Shown piece after piece: positions 25,574-35,300 of a stretch of DNA of 64,000 nt. Made by a program: the position numbers and the translations under genes. The notes beneath the pieces were generated by a model, which saw only the letters and a program-made list of their open reading frames with translations, had not been told where the DNA came from and searched no databases. The stretch covers positions 62,001 through 126,000 of the forward strand of contig JAEYHZ010000009.1 of NCBI GenBank assembly GCA_023409265.1, written 5' to 3'. The first letter of the stretch is position 1. Each line of letters starts with the position of its first letter. Source of the stretch: Bacillota bacterium (GTDB taxonomy: Bacteria; Bacillota; Clostridia; Acetivibrionales; DSM-1351).

Positions 25574-26923
25574 ATGGGAAAATTATTTGGAACTGATGGT
25601 GTCAGAGGTGTGGCAAACCTGGAATTGACTCCAAAGCTCGCTTTTCAGCTGGGTCAGGCAGGTGCCTATGTACTTACCGGTGAAACCAAGCACACTCCGA
25701 AGATATTGGTAGGCATGGATACACGAATATCCGGTGATATGCTGGAAGCTGCTCTGACTTCGGGAATATGCTCAGTTGGTGCCCAGGTGATAAGTGTGGG
25801 CGTCATACCTACTCCTGCAATTGCATATCTGACCAGATTGTATGACGCCGATGCAGGTGTTGTCATTTCAGCTTCCCACAATCCTTTTGAATATAACGGA
25901 ATAAAGTTTTTCAACTCCAACGGATATAAGCTGCCCGATGCAATAGAGGACAAAATTGAAGAAATAATACTCAATGGCGGAGATGAACTTCCAAAGCCCA
26001 TAGGACAGAATATAGGCTTCAGAATGTTCAAGGAAACAGCTCTGGAGGATTATGTGAGCTTTATTAAAGGTACTATTTCCGGTGATCTGGAAGGTATAAA
26101 TGTAGCTATAGACTGTGCCAACGGTGCCTCCTTTCAAGCATCGCCTATGGCTCTGTACGAGCTAAAGGCAAACGTCAGTGTAATTAATAACGAACCTGAC
26201 GGTATCAATATAAATGCGGGCTGCGGCTCGACGCACATGAAGCAGCTTCAGGAATACGTGAAGGAAACCAGGGCTGATATCGGGCTGGCCTTTGACGGAG
26301 ACGCAGACAGGGTTCTGGCTGTTGACGAAAAGGGCAGCATAATTGACGGTGACCAAATCATGGCAATAATAGGGCTTCACTTGAAAAAGCAGGGTATGCT
26401 GGCCCACAATACAATAGTTGCTACAGTTATGAGCAACATGGGTCTGGACATTATGGCTAAAAACAATGGTCTTAAAATTGAAAAGACCAAAGTTGGGGAC
26501 AGATATGTACTTGAAGAAATGCTAAACAGCGGATATATGCTGGGTGGAGAGCAGTCGGGGCATATTATTTTCCTTGAGCACAACACCACCGGTGATGGAC
26601 TTCTGACTGCTGTTCAGCTCATCAAGGTGCTGAAGGATTCGGGCAAAAAGCTTTCCGAGCTGGCAAGCGTTATGCAGGTGCTGCCGCAGGTGCTTATAAA
26701 CGCAAAAGTAACCAACGAAAAGAAATATAAATATCTTGATGATGAAGTTATCAAAAAAATGTGCCAGGAGCTTGAGGATGAATTCAAGGGCGAAGGCAGA
26801 GTACTCATAAGACCTTCAGGAACTGAGCCGTTGGTAAGGGTTATGATAGAGGGTAAGGATAAGGAAATAATAACAAGACGTGCAAAGGAACTGGTCAGAG
26901 TTATTGAAGGAAGACTTTCTTAA
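25574..26923 (+). CDS. glmM: Phosphoglucosamine mutase
   Basis: Converts glucosamine-6-phosphate to glucosamine-1-phosphate for UDP-GlcNAc and wall synthesis; 449 residues from the ATG at 25574 (MGKLFGTDGVRGVAN), behind ATGGAGG. The phosphoserine is Ser101 in ISASHNPFEYNG, the metal-binding loop DGDADR lies near 240, GEQSGH near 325, and the phosphate-binding RPSGTEPLVRVM near the C-terminus. In Firmicutes GlmM is regulated by c-di-AMP cyclase complexes, consistent with cdaA-cdaR nearby. Ends at a strong terminator. Confidence 0.97.
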   Translation: MGKLFGTDGVRGVANLELTPKLAFQLGQAGAYVLTGETKHTPKILVGMDTRISGDMLEAALTSGICSVGAQVISVGVIPTPAIAYLTRLYDADAGVVISASHNPFEYNGIKFFNSNGYKLPDAIEDKIEEIILNGGDELPKPIGQNIGFRMFKETALEDYVSFIKGTISGDLEGINVAIDCANGASFQASPMALYELKANVSVINNEPDGININAGCGSTHMKQLQEYVKETRADIGLAFDGDADRVLAVDEKGSIIDGDQIMAIIGLHLKKQGMLAHNTIVATVMSNMGLDIMAKNNGLKIEKTKVGDRYVLEEMLNSGYMLGGEQSGHIIFLEHNTTGDGLLTAVQLIKVLKDSGKKLSELASVMQVLPQVLINAKVTNEKKYKYLDDEVIKKMCQELEDEFKGEGRVLIRPSGTEPLVRVMIEGKDKEIITRRAKELVRVIEGRLS

Positions 26924-26959
26924 GAAGGAAATTTGGCAATAGCAGAGAATTTTAACTAA

Positions 26960-27008
26960 CCCCAGAGATCAAGCTGCGTGCGGAGGCAGCTTAATCTCTG
27001 GGGTTTTT
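26960..27008 (+). terminator. Terminator after glmM
   Basis: CCCCAGAGAT (26960-26969) pairs with ATCTCTGGGG (26994-27003), with an inner AAGCTGC/GCAGCTT stem, followed by TTTTT. Confidence 0.9.
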
Positions 27009-27042
27009 AAAGTTAAACCGTATATTGGGCTTTATATGTATG

Positions 27043-27474
27043 CTATTTACTTTGAATCAAAATCAGCCCGGCTAAACAAAGTATTATTCCAATAATATTC
27101 TTTATATTTAAAACTTCTTTAAAAAACATTAATCCAATAGGCAAAAGAATCAACATGGCAGCTACGTTTGCAAAAATACCATTATAACTGATATTCCCGC
27201 CTGCTCTGTAAGCTAACAAAAAGCCGGTTTCAAGACCCACAATCGCCAACCCCAGGGTAATACTCGTCCAGCTTAAATTCTTAATAGAGCTAAGTAAACT
27301 TTCTCCTTCTTGAGGGTAAAACGGAAGCATTATAAAACATGCCAACATTGCTGTCATATAAGTTACTGCAAGAGATAAAAAAGGATTGGCATTATTAGGC
27401 GTTAGCTTTAAAAAAGTATGGTACAATACATTAGAAATTATTACAAGTAACATAGCCAGATAATATACCCACAT
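27043..27474 (-). CDS. EamA/DMT-type small transporter
   Basis: Membrane protein of 143 residues from the ATG at 27474, chosen for AAGGAGG 8 nt upstream. About four to five hydrophobic helices with polar GLETGFLLAYRAGG in the middle and a final LGIILCLAGLILIQSK-like helix, the pattern of a half-length EamA (DMT superfamily) protein, which would act as a dimer. Substrate unknown. Alone on the minus strand between glmM and the glmS leader. Confidence 0.8.
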   Translation of the reverse strand: MWVYYLAMLLVIISNVLYHTFLKLTPNNANPFLSLAVTYMTAMLACFIMLPFYPQEGESLLSSIKNLSWTSITLGLAIVGLETGFLLAYRAGGNISYNGIFANVAAMLILLPIGLMFFKEVLNIKNIIGIILCLAGLILIQSK

Positions 27475-27780
27475 ATTATTTACACCTCCTTTTGTGCAAA
27501 AGCTGCACCAATTAACGCGATTTATGATGATCTGCAATTAATTGTATAATTATACATGACGATATGTTCGAATGTCAATCTCTTTTATCCAAAGCAGAGA
27601 AAATATGGGCTGGTTATGACGGGCTGGCAGTGTGAATTCCTTTACAACACATGTAAAGCCTTGGGCTATATTTGCAAAAAAATAATAGTCAGCAAAAAAA
27701 GTGTAAATCCAAATTTGTTGAATAAATATACATTAGTTTAATTTTAGCAATATTGGATTCTAAATAAATTCTTAAATGTG

Positions 27781-27810
27781 TTGACAATTTCAGGTCAATT
27801 ACAATATATT
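27781..27810 (+). promoter_or_regulatory. Promoter of glmS leader
   Basis: TTGACA (27781-27786), 18-nt spacer, TATATT (27805-27810); a TATAAT at 27810-27815 is too far for this -35. It would start a transcript about 230 nt upstream of the ribozyme cleavage site. Confidence 0.55.
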
Positions 27811-27879
27811 ATAATAAGGGAAGATAAAAAAGAAGAAGATTTTTCCTTTTCCTTGACCCTGATATGTTTCGCTGCGATG

Positions 27880-27979
27880 ATCGTTGCAATGATAACATAG
27901 TAACCATATTTAGTTGCAATGATACTATGCAATCATATTTCGTTGCAATGATACTATGCAGCCGTATTCCGCTGCAAGC
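27880..27979 (+). repeat. Degenerate 28-29-bp tandem repeats in glmS leader
   Basis: Core GTTGCAATGATACTATGCA occurs in full in units at 27905 and 27934; a changed copy (GTTGCAATGATAACATAG) precedes and a partial copy (CCGTATTCCGCTGCAAGC) follows. The block is bracketed by TTGACCC (27853-27859) and GGGTCAA (27987-27993), which could close a large stem-loop. It lies in the RNA removed by ribozyme cleavage. Confidence 0.75.
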
Positions 27980-28046
27980 ACTAAATGGGTCAAAAAAACA
28001 ATTAGGGGGTGGAAGAAAGCCCGGGATTAATAAGTGAAATAAAAAG

Positions 28047-28260
28047 GCGCCAGGACAGATAGTACATAAGGAATTGTAATCCTATCTGTTGACGAGGTGA
28101 AGGAAGCGATTCACAAACAAGCGTGGATCGTATCGAAAGATTCGGCGGATACCTTCCGGTTGTTACAATCGACAGAGACTAAGGGATAACAGGTTGTCCC
28201 CCGGAACAAAAATTGCTCCGGTACAAAACTTGCAGGTGACTGCAAAACAAAGAGGTCTCA
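28047..28260 (+). ncRNA. glmS ribozyme (glucosamine-6-phosphate-activated)
   Basis: Self-cleaving RNA in the glmS leader that cuts itself when glucosamine-6-phosphate binds, lowering GlmS synthesis. Recognised from GCGCCAGGACAGATAG at the 5' end, its pairing partner CTATCTGTTGACGAGG, then ATCGAAAGATTCGGCGG, ACCTTCCGG and the P4 element ending GCAGGTGACTGCAAAACAAA-GAGGTCTC. Cleavage should fall between G28046 and G28047. Two oddities: the base before the cleavage site is G rather than the usual A, and about 407 nt separate the ribozyme from the glmS start. P4 carries extra hairpin sequence (28188-28228). Confidence 0.93.
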
Positions 28261-28667
28261 CGTAACTAATCCTGTATCATATCTAATTTTTATAATCGAA
28301 TTTTAAAAATCTAAATCAAAAATTAAAGAATATTTTGATGCTTTTGTTTCGCACTTTAAGCTTTTCCGACCCTATTATACCTTTTCGTTAAAATATAGGT
28401 TAAAGGGTTCTGAAAACATGCGCAGAAACTGGCTTTATTGGGCAAACTATGTCTGTTGGCAGGCTTTTCTTATGGACAGTTTCTTTTTACAGAGGCACAA
28501 AGTATTGGAATCAATCATTGTACTGTTTTATGTTAACTCAAAATACTACTTAAGCTGTATTAAGCTTATTTACTTATTTTTAATTAACGAACAGAAGAAC
28601 CCGGGGATATTTATGCCATTATGTTGGCAATTGGTTAAATTAAAATAAAGATTAAGGAGAATTAATT

Positions 28668-30494
28668 ATGTGTGGAATAGTTGGATATATTGGAAATAAA
28701 AAAGCAATACCTGTACTTATTAACGGACTTTCAAAGCTTGAATACAGAGGCTATGATTCAGCCGGTGTTTCTGTAAATGAAGATGGTGTTCTGAGAGTAA
28801 TCAAGTGCAAGGGAAGATTATCCTGCCTGGAAGACAGACTGGAAACTGAAAAACTGGAAGGCTGCATTGGAATTGGTCACACCAGATGGGCAACCCACGG
28901 TGAACCCAATGATGTGAATTCCCATCCCCATATCAGTCAGAGCGGTGAAATAGCTGTTGTTCATAACGGTATTATTGAAAACTACATGCAGATAAAGGAA
29001 TTTCTTATCGGCCAGGGTTATACCTTCCAGTCTGAAACAGATACAGAGGTTATTGCCCACCTGGTTGAATATTATTATGACGGAAGCCTTGTGGATGCCG
29101 TAATGAAGGTAATTGACGAAATTGAAGGTTCATACGCACTTGGAGTACTTTGCAGAAATCAACAGGATATGTTTGTTTGCGCAAGAAAGGACAGTCCATT
29201 GATAATAGGTCTGGGCGAGGGTGAAAACTTTATTGCGTCGGATATCCCTGCAATACTTGAGTACACCAGGGATATTTACATCCTTGAAGATAAGGAAGTT
29301 GCCATTCTCACAAGAGACAAGGTTCAGGTTTTCAACAGTCTTGGTGCACCTGTCAGGAAAGAGGTCTTCAAGGTTGACTGGAACGTGGAAGCAGCTGAAA
29401 AGGGCGGTTTTGAGCATTTCATGATGAAGGAGATGTACGAGGAGCCAAAGGTCATCAGGGATACAATCAACCCAAGAATTAAAAATGGTGAACTGCAGCT
29501 GGATTCAATAAATATCTCCAGGGAAGATATCGACAGGCTTGAGAAAATATATATCGTTGCCTGCGGAACAGCTTATCATGCAGGTGTTGTTGGCAAATAC
29601 ATTATTGAAAAGCTGTGCAGAATGCCTGTTGAAGTGGATGTGGCATCGGAATTCAGATATCGTGACCCTCTGATAAGCGAAAAGAATCTGACTATTATAA
29701 TCAGCCAGTCAGGCGAAACCCTGGATACTCTGTTTGCGCTCAGAGAGGCTAAGAAGAGCGGTTCCAGAATTCTTTCAATTGTAAATGTTGTGGGAAGCTC
29801 TATTGCACGGGATTCGGATGATGTGCTCTATACCTGGGCAGGACCTGAAATTGCAGTTGCTTCAACAAAGGCATATAATACTCAGCTTACAGCTCTTTAT
29901 CTGGTAGCACTTGACCTTGGACTAAAGAAGGGGACTATTACAAAGGAACAGGCAAATGCAATTCTTGATGAAATGAAGAAAATACCAGCAGGCATCGAAG
30001 CGATACTGAAGGATAAGGACGGGATACAGAAGTTTGCACATGCTCACTTTAACTCAAAGAGTATTTTCTTCATAGGCAGAAGCCTTGACTACGCACTTTC
30101 CATGGAAGGTTCGCTGAAGCTGAAGGAAATTTCGTACATTCACTCGGAAGCATACGCAGGCGGAGAGCTCAAACACGGAACAATTGCCCTGATCGAAAAA
30201 GGAACACTGGTTGTTTGCCCGATGACACAGGATTCTCTGTTTGAGAAGATGGTCAGCAATATCAGAGAGGTTAAGGCAAGAGGAGCAGTTGTGCTGGTAA
30301 TAACCCAGGAAAAGCACAGGCAAGAGCTTGAGAAAACAGCAGACATGGTTCTCACAATTCCGGATGCTGACTCACTTGTAGCCCCCATATCGGCAGTAAC
30401 ACCGCTGCAGCTGTTTGCCTACTACATGGCAATTGAAAGGGGCTGTGACGTGGATAAGCCGAGGAATCTGGCGAAGAGCGTAACGGTGGAGTAG
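28668..30494 (+). CDS. glmS: Glutamine-fructose-6-phosphate aminotransferase
   Basis: First committed enzyme of amino-sugar synthesis: fructose-6-phosphate plus glutamine to glucosamine-6-phosphate. 608 residues. N-terminal glutaminase with nucleophile Cys2 (MCGIVGYIG), then two SIS isomerase domains (ACGTAYHAGVVGKY; ISQSGETLDTL; GRSLDYALSMEGSLKLKEIS) and the invariant C-terminus DKPRNLAKSVTVE. It starts with ATG behind AAGGAG. Controlled by the ribozyme in its leader. With glmM and cdaA-cdaR it concentrates wall-precursor control in this 9-kb stretch. Confidence 0.98.
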   Translation: MCGIVGYIGNKKAIPVLINGLSKLEYRGYDSAGVSVNEDGVLRVIKCKGRLSCLEDRLETEKLEGCIGIGHTRWATHGEPNDVNSHPHISQSGEIAVVHNGIIENYMQIKEFLIGQGYTFQSETDTEVIAHLVEYYYDGSLVDAVMKVIDEIEGSYALGVLCRNQQDMFVCARKDSPLIIGLGEGENFIASDIPAILEYTRDIYILEDKEVAILTRDKVQVFNSLGAPVRKEVFKVDWNVEAAEKGGFEHFMMKEMYEEPKVIRDTINPRIKNGELQLDSINISREDIDRLEKIYIVACGTAYHAGVVGKYIIEKLCRMPVEVDVASEFRYRDPLISEKNLTIIISQSGETLDTLFALREAKKSGSRILSIVNVVGSSIARDSDDVLYTWAGPEIAVASTKAYNTQLTALYLVALDLGLKKGTITKEQANAILDEMKKIPAGIEAILKDKDGIQKFAHAHFNSKSIFFIGRSLDYALSMEGSLKLKEISYIHSEAYAGGELKHGTIALIEKGTLVVCPMTQDSLFEKMVSNIREVKARGAVVLVITQEKHRQELEKTADMVLTIPDADSLVAPISAVTPLQLFAYYMAIERGCDVDKPRNLAKSVTVE

Positions 30495-30618
30495 ATTGTG
30501 CGGTTGAGATAAAACAGTTGTATACGTACAACCAAGTTGTTAAAATAAAATATAGTTATTCGGTTTATATAAATAATTTGATTAAGGTAATTCATGTATT
30601 GATAAATTTATACAGTAT

Positions 30619-30656
30619 AATAAAGGGTTGGCTAAAGTATTGGCCGACCCTTTATT
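30619..30656 (+). terminator. Terminator after glmS
   Basis: AATAAAGGGTTGGC (30619-30632) pairs with GCCGACCCTTTATT (30643-30656), 14 bp with one G-U pair, then TATAC. Confidence 0.75.
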
Positions 30657-30807
30657 ATACCAGCTTTCCGTGACTGCAACGCTTTCTTAAATGAAGCTGG
30701 CTGTTACAATTTTGAATGCTTCTGACAGCCTGCATGTAGCGACAGGCTATTGCTTTTGGAAGAAGGTACAATTAAGGAAGAATACTTTCCAGCCGGAACC
30801 TTCATAC

Positions 30808-30907
30808 AAATTAGAATCAGCGATTAATAACCAAAGAATATCCCACCTATTCCAAACAATCGCCCCTACTATTACCATTTTAGGGGTGTTATACTCATTC
30901 TGTAAAC
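30808..30907. repeat. Dispersed 100-bp intergenic repeat, copy A
   Basis: Alignable without gaps to 35301-35400 at roughly 87 percent identity (my hand count). It holds a short hairpin, CGCCCCTA paired with TAGGGGTG, and the conserved AATCGCCCCTAC and TTTTAGGGGTGTTATACTCA. The other half of 30657-31070 holds nothing I can identify; the 80-codon frame across it has no ribosome site. See copy B. Confidence 0.8.
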
Positions 30908-31070
30908 ATCCAGATAAGTACGGTGAAATATAGGGAAGATTCTGCAAAGAGGCAGTCCTATTATTCCGAAAAGGGTATTGATAAGTTTAGTATACTAATG
31001 TTGAAATTGATAGGGCTTTATACACATTTTGGTATTTGGCTGGATTAATTTTGGATTTGGAGGTGATTAA

Positions 31071-33230
31071 ATGAAAGTAATGCCTGTAGGATCTAAAATC
31101 AAGCAACCAATTACTTCGTTATATTCAAAAGTGTCATCTAGATTCAAAGGTAAATCTATACTTCTAAGAAAATTTAAAATTAAAACCAGATTAATAGCGT
31201 CTTTTGTTTTATTGTTAATAGTTATGTTATTAGTCACAAGCATATTTTCATATAGCAGTTCAACTAATACAATGAATGAAAAAGTAAGAATAGATTCATT
31301 ACAGGTTATGGGCCAGACGAGTGTTATACTGAATAATGAGATAAAAAGGATGGAAGATTATTTTCTGGATATAGGCCTGAATGCTGCTGTTCAGGATGCA
31401 CTGAGCAAATATACGGTCGGAAATAAATTTGAACAATTGGATCAATCCAGAAAGCTGAAAAGCTTTTTATCAATCAAATTTGCATCTTCAAATGACATTG
31501 CTTATTGTGGCATATTTCATGGAAACAGCTTTACACAGGAAGAAGCTTACAATACTGCAAGTGTAACGCTGGATGTTGGTGCAATATCTAAAAAAGACTT
31601 AAAGCAACTTGAGTGGTCAGACTTTAAAGTTGATCCTTCAAATTCCAATATTACTTCTTATTACGGTATACAACAAAATATTGCTTCTGTTACAGATAAA
31701 CAAAAGGTCCTGGCAAAAATGGTTTTAATTCCGAAAAACAATTATCTTGCCAATGCATTTGAAAAATTGGATATTGGAATAGACCCAAAGACTGAAAAGG
31801 CTTTCCCTATATTTGTTGTCGATAACGATGGAAGGATAATAGCGTCAAGATCCGTTGAAGAATATCCCATAGGCAAAGCTACAGAAGTTTCAGCGTTAAT
31901 TGCTAAAAATATTCTAAAGTATAATAAAAAGGATTCAACAGGATTGGAAGCCGGTGACTTTGATTTGAATATTGAGGGCAGCACCAGAATGGTTACGTAC
32001 TCTCAAATAAGGAAAGATAAGCACTTGTTTGTTATTTCAATTATTCCATATTACTATTTAAACAGCGCTGCAAACAAACTTGGGATAAATATTTTTATTA
32101 TTGGGGTTATATGTGTGGCTATTGCATTTTCCTTGTGTCTTGTTATTGCCAGGAGTGTATCCCACCCTTTGAATAATTTAGTACAAATAATGAAAAAAGC
32201 AAAAGATGGTGATTTGACAAACCAAATTCAGGATAATGAAAAAGATGAAATAGCAGATGTATGTCGTAATTATAATGATATGCTTTTGAATATAAACTCA
32301 CTTGTAGCAAATGTCAGAAATTCTACACAATGTGTTCTTAGTGTAGCCAACAAGATTTCAATTACATCAAAATCTACATATAGTGCTTCCGAACAAGTGG
32401 CTGTGACAGCTGAACAAATAGCTAAAGGTGCATCAGATCAGGCTGCCGAAATAAATGAAAGTGTCGGTAATATTGAGCAACTATCCAAGGGTATTACACT
32501 TGTTGAAAATGATATAGCTAAAGTAATGACTCTAGCCAACAAAATTAAAAACTTAAACACGGATGTGTTAAAAACTATTGATACTCTTAACTTAAAGTCA
32601 ACCCAGGTAAGTGAAACAACTGATAAAGTTTCAACAAATATTTATGATTTGAGTAAAAGTATGCAGGAGATACAAAAAATACTTAAAATTATGAACTCAA
32701 TTTCAGAGCAGATAAATCTTTTGTCATTGAATGCAACCATTGAAGCTGCTCGTGCAGGCGAATCAGGGAAAGGGTTTGCTGTGGTGGCAAATGAGGTTAG
32801 GAAGCTGGCAGACAAATCAAAAGAATTTACTGGCAGCATAGGTAATATTATTGGTTCTATTGAACAAAAAACTAATGTTACTGTTGAGCAGGTTAAAAAC
32901 TCTGATATTGCTGTCAACGAGCAAAAAATAGCTGTTAAGCAAACCGAAGAATTATTTAGCATGGTATTCAGTTCTATAGAAATAGTTTTAAATGATATAA
33001 CCAGAACAGAAAAATCTGTTGCAAGCATTGTGAGGTCAAAGGGTAAGGTTTTAGAAGCAATGGAAAACATTTCAGCAGTCGCAGAGGAATCTGCTGCTAC
33101 AACAGAGATGATTTCCGCAAGCACAGAAGAACAATTTGCATCAGCAGAAGAACTTTCAAACAAGGCAAGCGATTTGGAGAGCCTATCATTAGTTTTGAAC
33201 AATGAACTGGATAAGTTTAAGACAGAGTGA
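31071..33230 (+). CDS. Methyl-accepting chemotaxis protein
   Basis: Transmembrane chemoreceptor, 719 residues. First helix about 41-63, an extracellular sensor domain to about 335 (consistent with the dCache class), second helix about 338-360, HAMP linker (VSHPLNNLVQIMKKAKDGDL), then a long cytoplasmic coiled coil whose tip, SEQINLLSLNATIEAARAGE (about 543-562), binds CheA/CheW. The C-terminal AVAEESAATTEMISASTEEQ region carries likely methylation sites. ATG with TTGGAGGTG site. It directly precedes the YesN-type regulator on the same strand with a 357-nt gap. Confidence 0.93.
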   Translation: MKVMPVGSKIKQPITSLYSKVSSRFKGKSILLRKFKIKTRLIASFVLLLIVMLLVTSIFSYSSSTNTMNEKVRIDSLQVMGQTSVILNNEIKRMEDYFLDIGLNAAVQDALSKYTVGNKFEQLDQSRKLKSFLSIKFASSNDIAYCGIFHGNSFTQEEAYNTASVTLDVGAISKKDLKQLEWSDFKVDPSNSNITSYYGIQQNIASVTDKQKVLAKMVLIPKNNYLANAFEKLDIGIDPKTEKAFPIFVVDNDGRIIASRSVEEYPIGKATEVSALIAKNILKYNKKDSTGLEAGDFDLNIEGSTRMVTYSQIRKDKHLFVISIIPYYYLNSAANKLGINIFIIGVICVAIAFSLCLVIARSVSHPLNNLVQIMKKAKDGDLTNQIQDNEKDEIADVCRNYNDMLLNINSLVANVRNSTQCVLSVANKISITSKSTYSASEQVAVTAEQIAKGASDQAAEINESVGNIEQLSKGITLVENDIAKVMTLANKIKNLNTDVLKTIDTLNLKSTQVSETTDKVSTNIYDLSKSMQEIQKILKIMNSISEQINLLSLNATIEAARAGESGKGFAVVANEVRKLADKSKEFTGSIGNIIGSIEQKTNVTVEQVKNSDIAVNEQKIAVKQTEELFSMVFSSIEIVLNDITRTEKSVASIVRSKGKVLEAMENISAVAEESAATTEMISASTEEQFASAEELSNKASDLESLSLVLNNELDKFKTE

Positions 33231-33587
33231 GCTCATGACAAATAGCAAACGAGAATTCGAAAGTTGGAGATAGTCACGTCCATATCCGGAAAAATAGTCA
33301 GCTCACAAATTAATTTTGAATGAAATGATACTACAAATGTTAATAGTCTATTTAAATTTTACATGTTTACATAAAAAATGATCAAATGACTTTAAAAATC
33401 AATTGTTTTAAGTTATATTGTTTTCATAGTTGTTTTTCCGATGACTAATATTTATTTTCTATCAGGGTAAAGATTTCTTATAAGAAATAATGTTTAAAAG
33501 TCCTAAAATTCACTTTATAAAAACTAAATGTTTTGTAGTATCTTTCCCTGATTGGGTCTATATGTATGCAAAAAAGAAAGGTGTAGT

Positions 33588-35189
33588 ATGAAACTTATTA
33601 TTGCAGATGATGAAGATAAAATTTGTCAGCTTATTTACAAATTAGTTGACTGGGAAAAGCTAAATATGGAAGTGGTTTCAATTGTACATAACGGTATTGA
33701 AGCACTGCAGTCCATTGAAAAATTCAAACCGGATATAGTAATTACGGATATTCGTATGCCGGGGTATGATGGCCTTGAAATGATTCAGCGTGCCAAAGAA
33801 ATAAGTGAAGATTCAGATTTTATTATAATTAGTGGATACCGCCACTTTGAATATGCCCAAAATGCTATTAAATATGGGGTAAAGGATTATCTTCTTAAGC
33901 CAATTAAAAAAACAGAATTAATTGATACTCTCACCAGATTACGAGAGGAGTATTTAAAACGTACAAAAAAATTATCCAGTGAAGAACAATATCGTATTTC
34001 AATAAAAAACAATTTAGAACGGTTGCGCAGCGGATTTTTTACGGATATATTATTCAAAAGAGTCACTGCAGAAGGGATAATGAGTATTGAAAGTATTAAT
34101 GAAAAGTATCACTACAAATTTTGTGATGGCTTTTTTCAGGTTGTTCTTATTAAAATAGATGCATGCTCTCAAAGCAATACCGAATATATTCGAGACAAAG
34201 TCTTACAGTCCATTCATAAAAAAGTAGATGAATATTGTTATGACATTGAAAGTATTTTTGAAAATAATTTGTGCTACATTGTTCTTAATTGCAGTGAAGA
34301 TAGCAGGAAAGCCCTTAGGCGTTCACTTAAAGCTTTATTAGATGAACTTTTATTACAAAAGGATATTATAGAAGACCTTAAAATTACAATAGGAGCAGGT
34401 ATTCCGAAAGACTCCATCCGCGGTGTTTTTTCTTCAATGAAGACAGCCTTGTGGGCAATAGAGCAAAGGCTTATACTCGGTGTTAATAAAGTGATAGAAG
34501 GTGCGGAGGTGTCGTCAAATGAACTGGCTGACAGCTCCACCTTTATTGAGTTTAACAGGAAGTTAATTGAGGCACTTGAAAGATTGGATGAAAAGCAGGT
34601 AAGAGAGTCATTTGTTTTTTTAGAGACAAGCCTGAAAAATAAAGAATCAACTACTGGTCATGAAGTTATTCAAATGGCAAAAGAAGCCATGAATTTGTAT
34701 TTGTTTCACTTAAGACAAAAGAAATTTGTAATTAGGGATTCAGATAATTTTTTCGATACATTCAGTTTGAATATAGAAAATTGCGGTTCAATGGAGGAAG
34801 TTTTTACGACACTTTCCAGAACAATTATAAAATCATTTTATCAGGTAATTGATGACAAACAACATGAAGATAGTAAACCAATCCGTGAGGCAAAGCAATA
34901 TATTAAAGATCATTATAAAGACCCGATTTCACTGGAAATAGTCAGTGATTATGTAGGGTTCAACGCCACATATTTTAGTTCTTTGTTTAAAAAGGAAACA
35001 AACACGACTTTTTCGGAATATTTAACAAGTGTACGTATGGAAAGGGCAAAAGTACTATTAAAGGAATCAAATTTGAATGTTGCTACAATCTGTGAAGAGG
35101 TAGGCTATAATGATACAAAACATTTTTCAAAAGGATTTGCAAAGTATACAAATTTAAAACCAAATGAATATAGAAAAATATATTCCTAA
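33588..35189 (+). CDS. YesN-type response regulator (receiver + AraC DNA-binding)
   Basis: Transcription regulator, 533 residues from the ATG at 33588 (GAAAGGTG site; a 12-codon extension upstream is unlikely). Receiver domain with phospho-acceptor Asp54 in VITDIRMPGYDG and Lys in LLKPIKKTEL; a ~280-residue middle with predicted helices; a C-terminal AraC/XylS pair of helix-turn-helices (ISLEIVSDYVGFNATYFSSL; NVATICEEVGYNDTKHFSKG; PNEYRK). Such proteins pair with YesM kinases and control carbohydrate uptake/degradation. No YesM-like kinase gene is beside it. Its likely target is the PL8 lyase gene downstream. Confidence 0.93.
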   Translation: MKLIIADDEDKICQLIYKLVDWEKLNMEVVSIVHNGIEALQSIEKFKPDIVITDIRMPGYDGLEMIQRAKEISEDSDFIIISGYRHFEYAQNAIKYGVKDYLLKPIKKTELIDTLTRLREEYLKRTKKLSSEEQYRISIKNNLERLRSGFFTDILFKRVTAEGIMSIESINEKYHYKFCDGFFQVVLIKIDACSQSNTEYIRDKVLQSIHKKVDEYCYDIESIFENNLCYIVLNCSEDSRKALRRSLKALLDELLLQKDIIEDLKITIGAGIPKDSIRGVFSSMKTALWAIEQRLILGVNKVIEGAEVSSNELADSSTFIEFNRKLIEALERLDEKQVRESFVFLETSLKNKESTTGHEVIQMAKEAMNLYLFHLRQKKFVIRDSDNFFDTFSLNIENCGSMEEVFTTLSRTIIKSFYQVIDDKQHEDSKPIREAKQYIKDHYKDPISLEIVSDYVGFNATYFSSLFKKETNTTFSEYLTSVRMERAKVLLKESNLNVATICEEVGYNDTKHFSKGFAKYTNLKPNEYRKIYS

Positions 35190-35300
35190 AAATTTTATTT
35201 TGTAACAAAAGATAGAAGTCTTTTCATTTGATAACACAAAAAAACGAATGTGGGTTATACTGGTATTTATTCTAAAACGTGTAAAGTTCGTTCTTAAATC

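Noticed and set aside
27556..27741. 61-codon frame between the DMT gene and the glmS promoter
   Set aside because: No ribosome site and no coding-like character.
27880..27979. Possible CRISPR array in the glmS leader
   Set aside because: Repeats are directly adjacent without unique spacers and degenerate; no cas genes nearby.
28418..28648. 76-codon frame in the glmS leader
   Set aside because: Aromatic/hydrophobic low-complexity product, poor start context, and it lies in RNA expected to be leader.
30691..30933. 80-codon frame over repeat copy A
   Set aside because: Reading frame is not kept in copy B of the repeat and there is no ribosome site.
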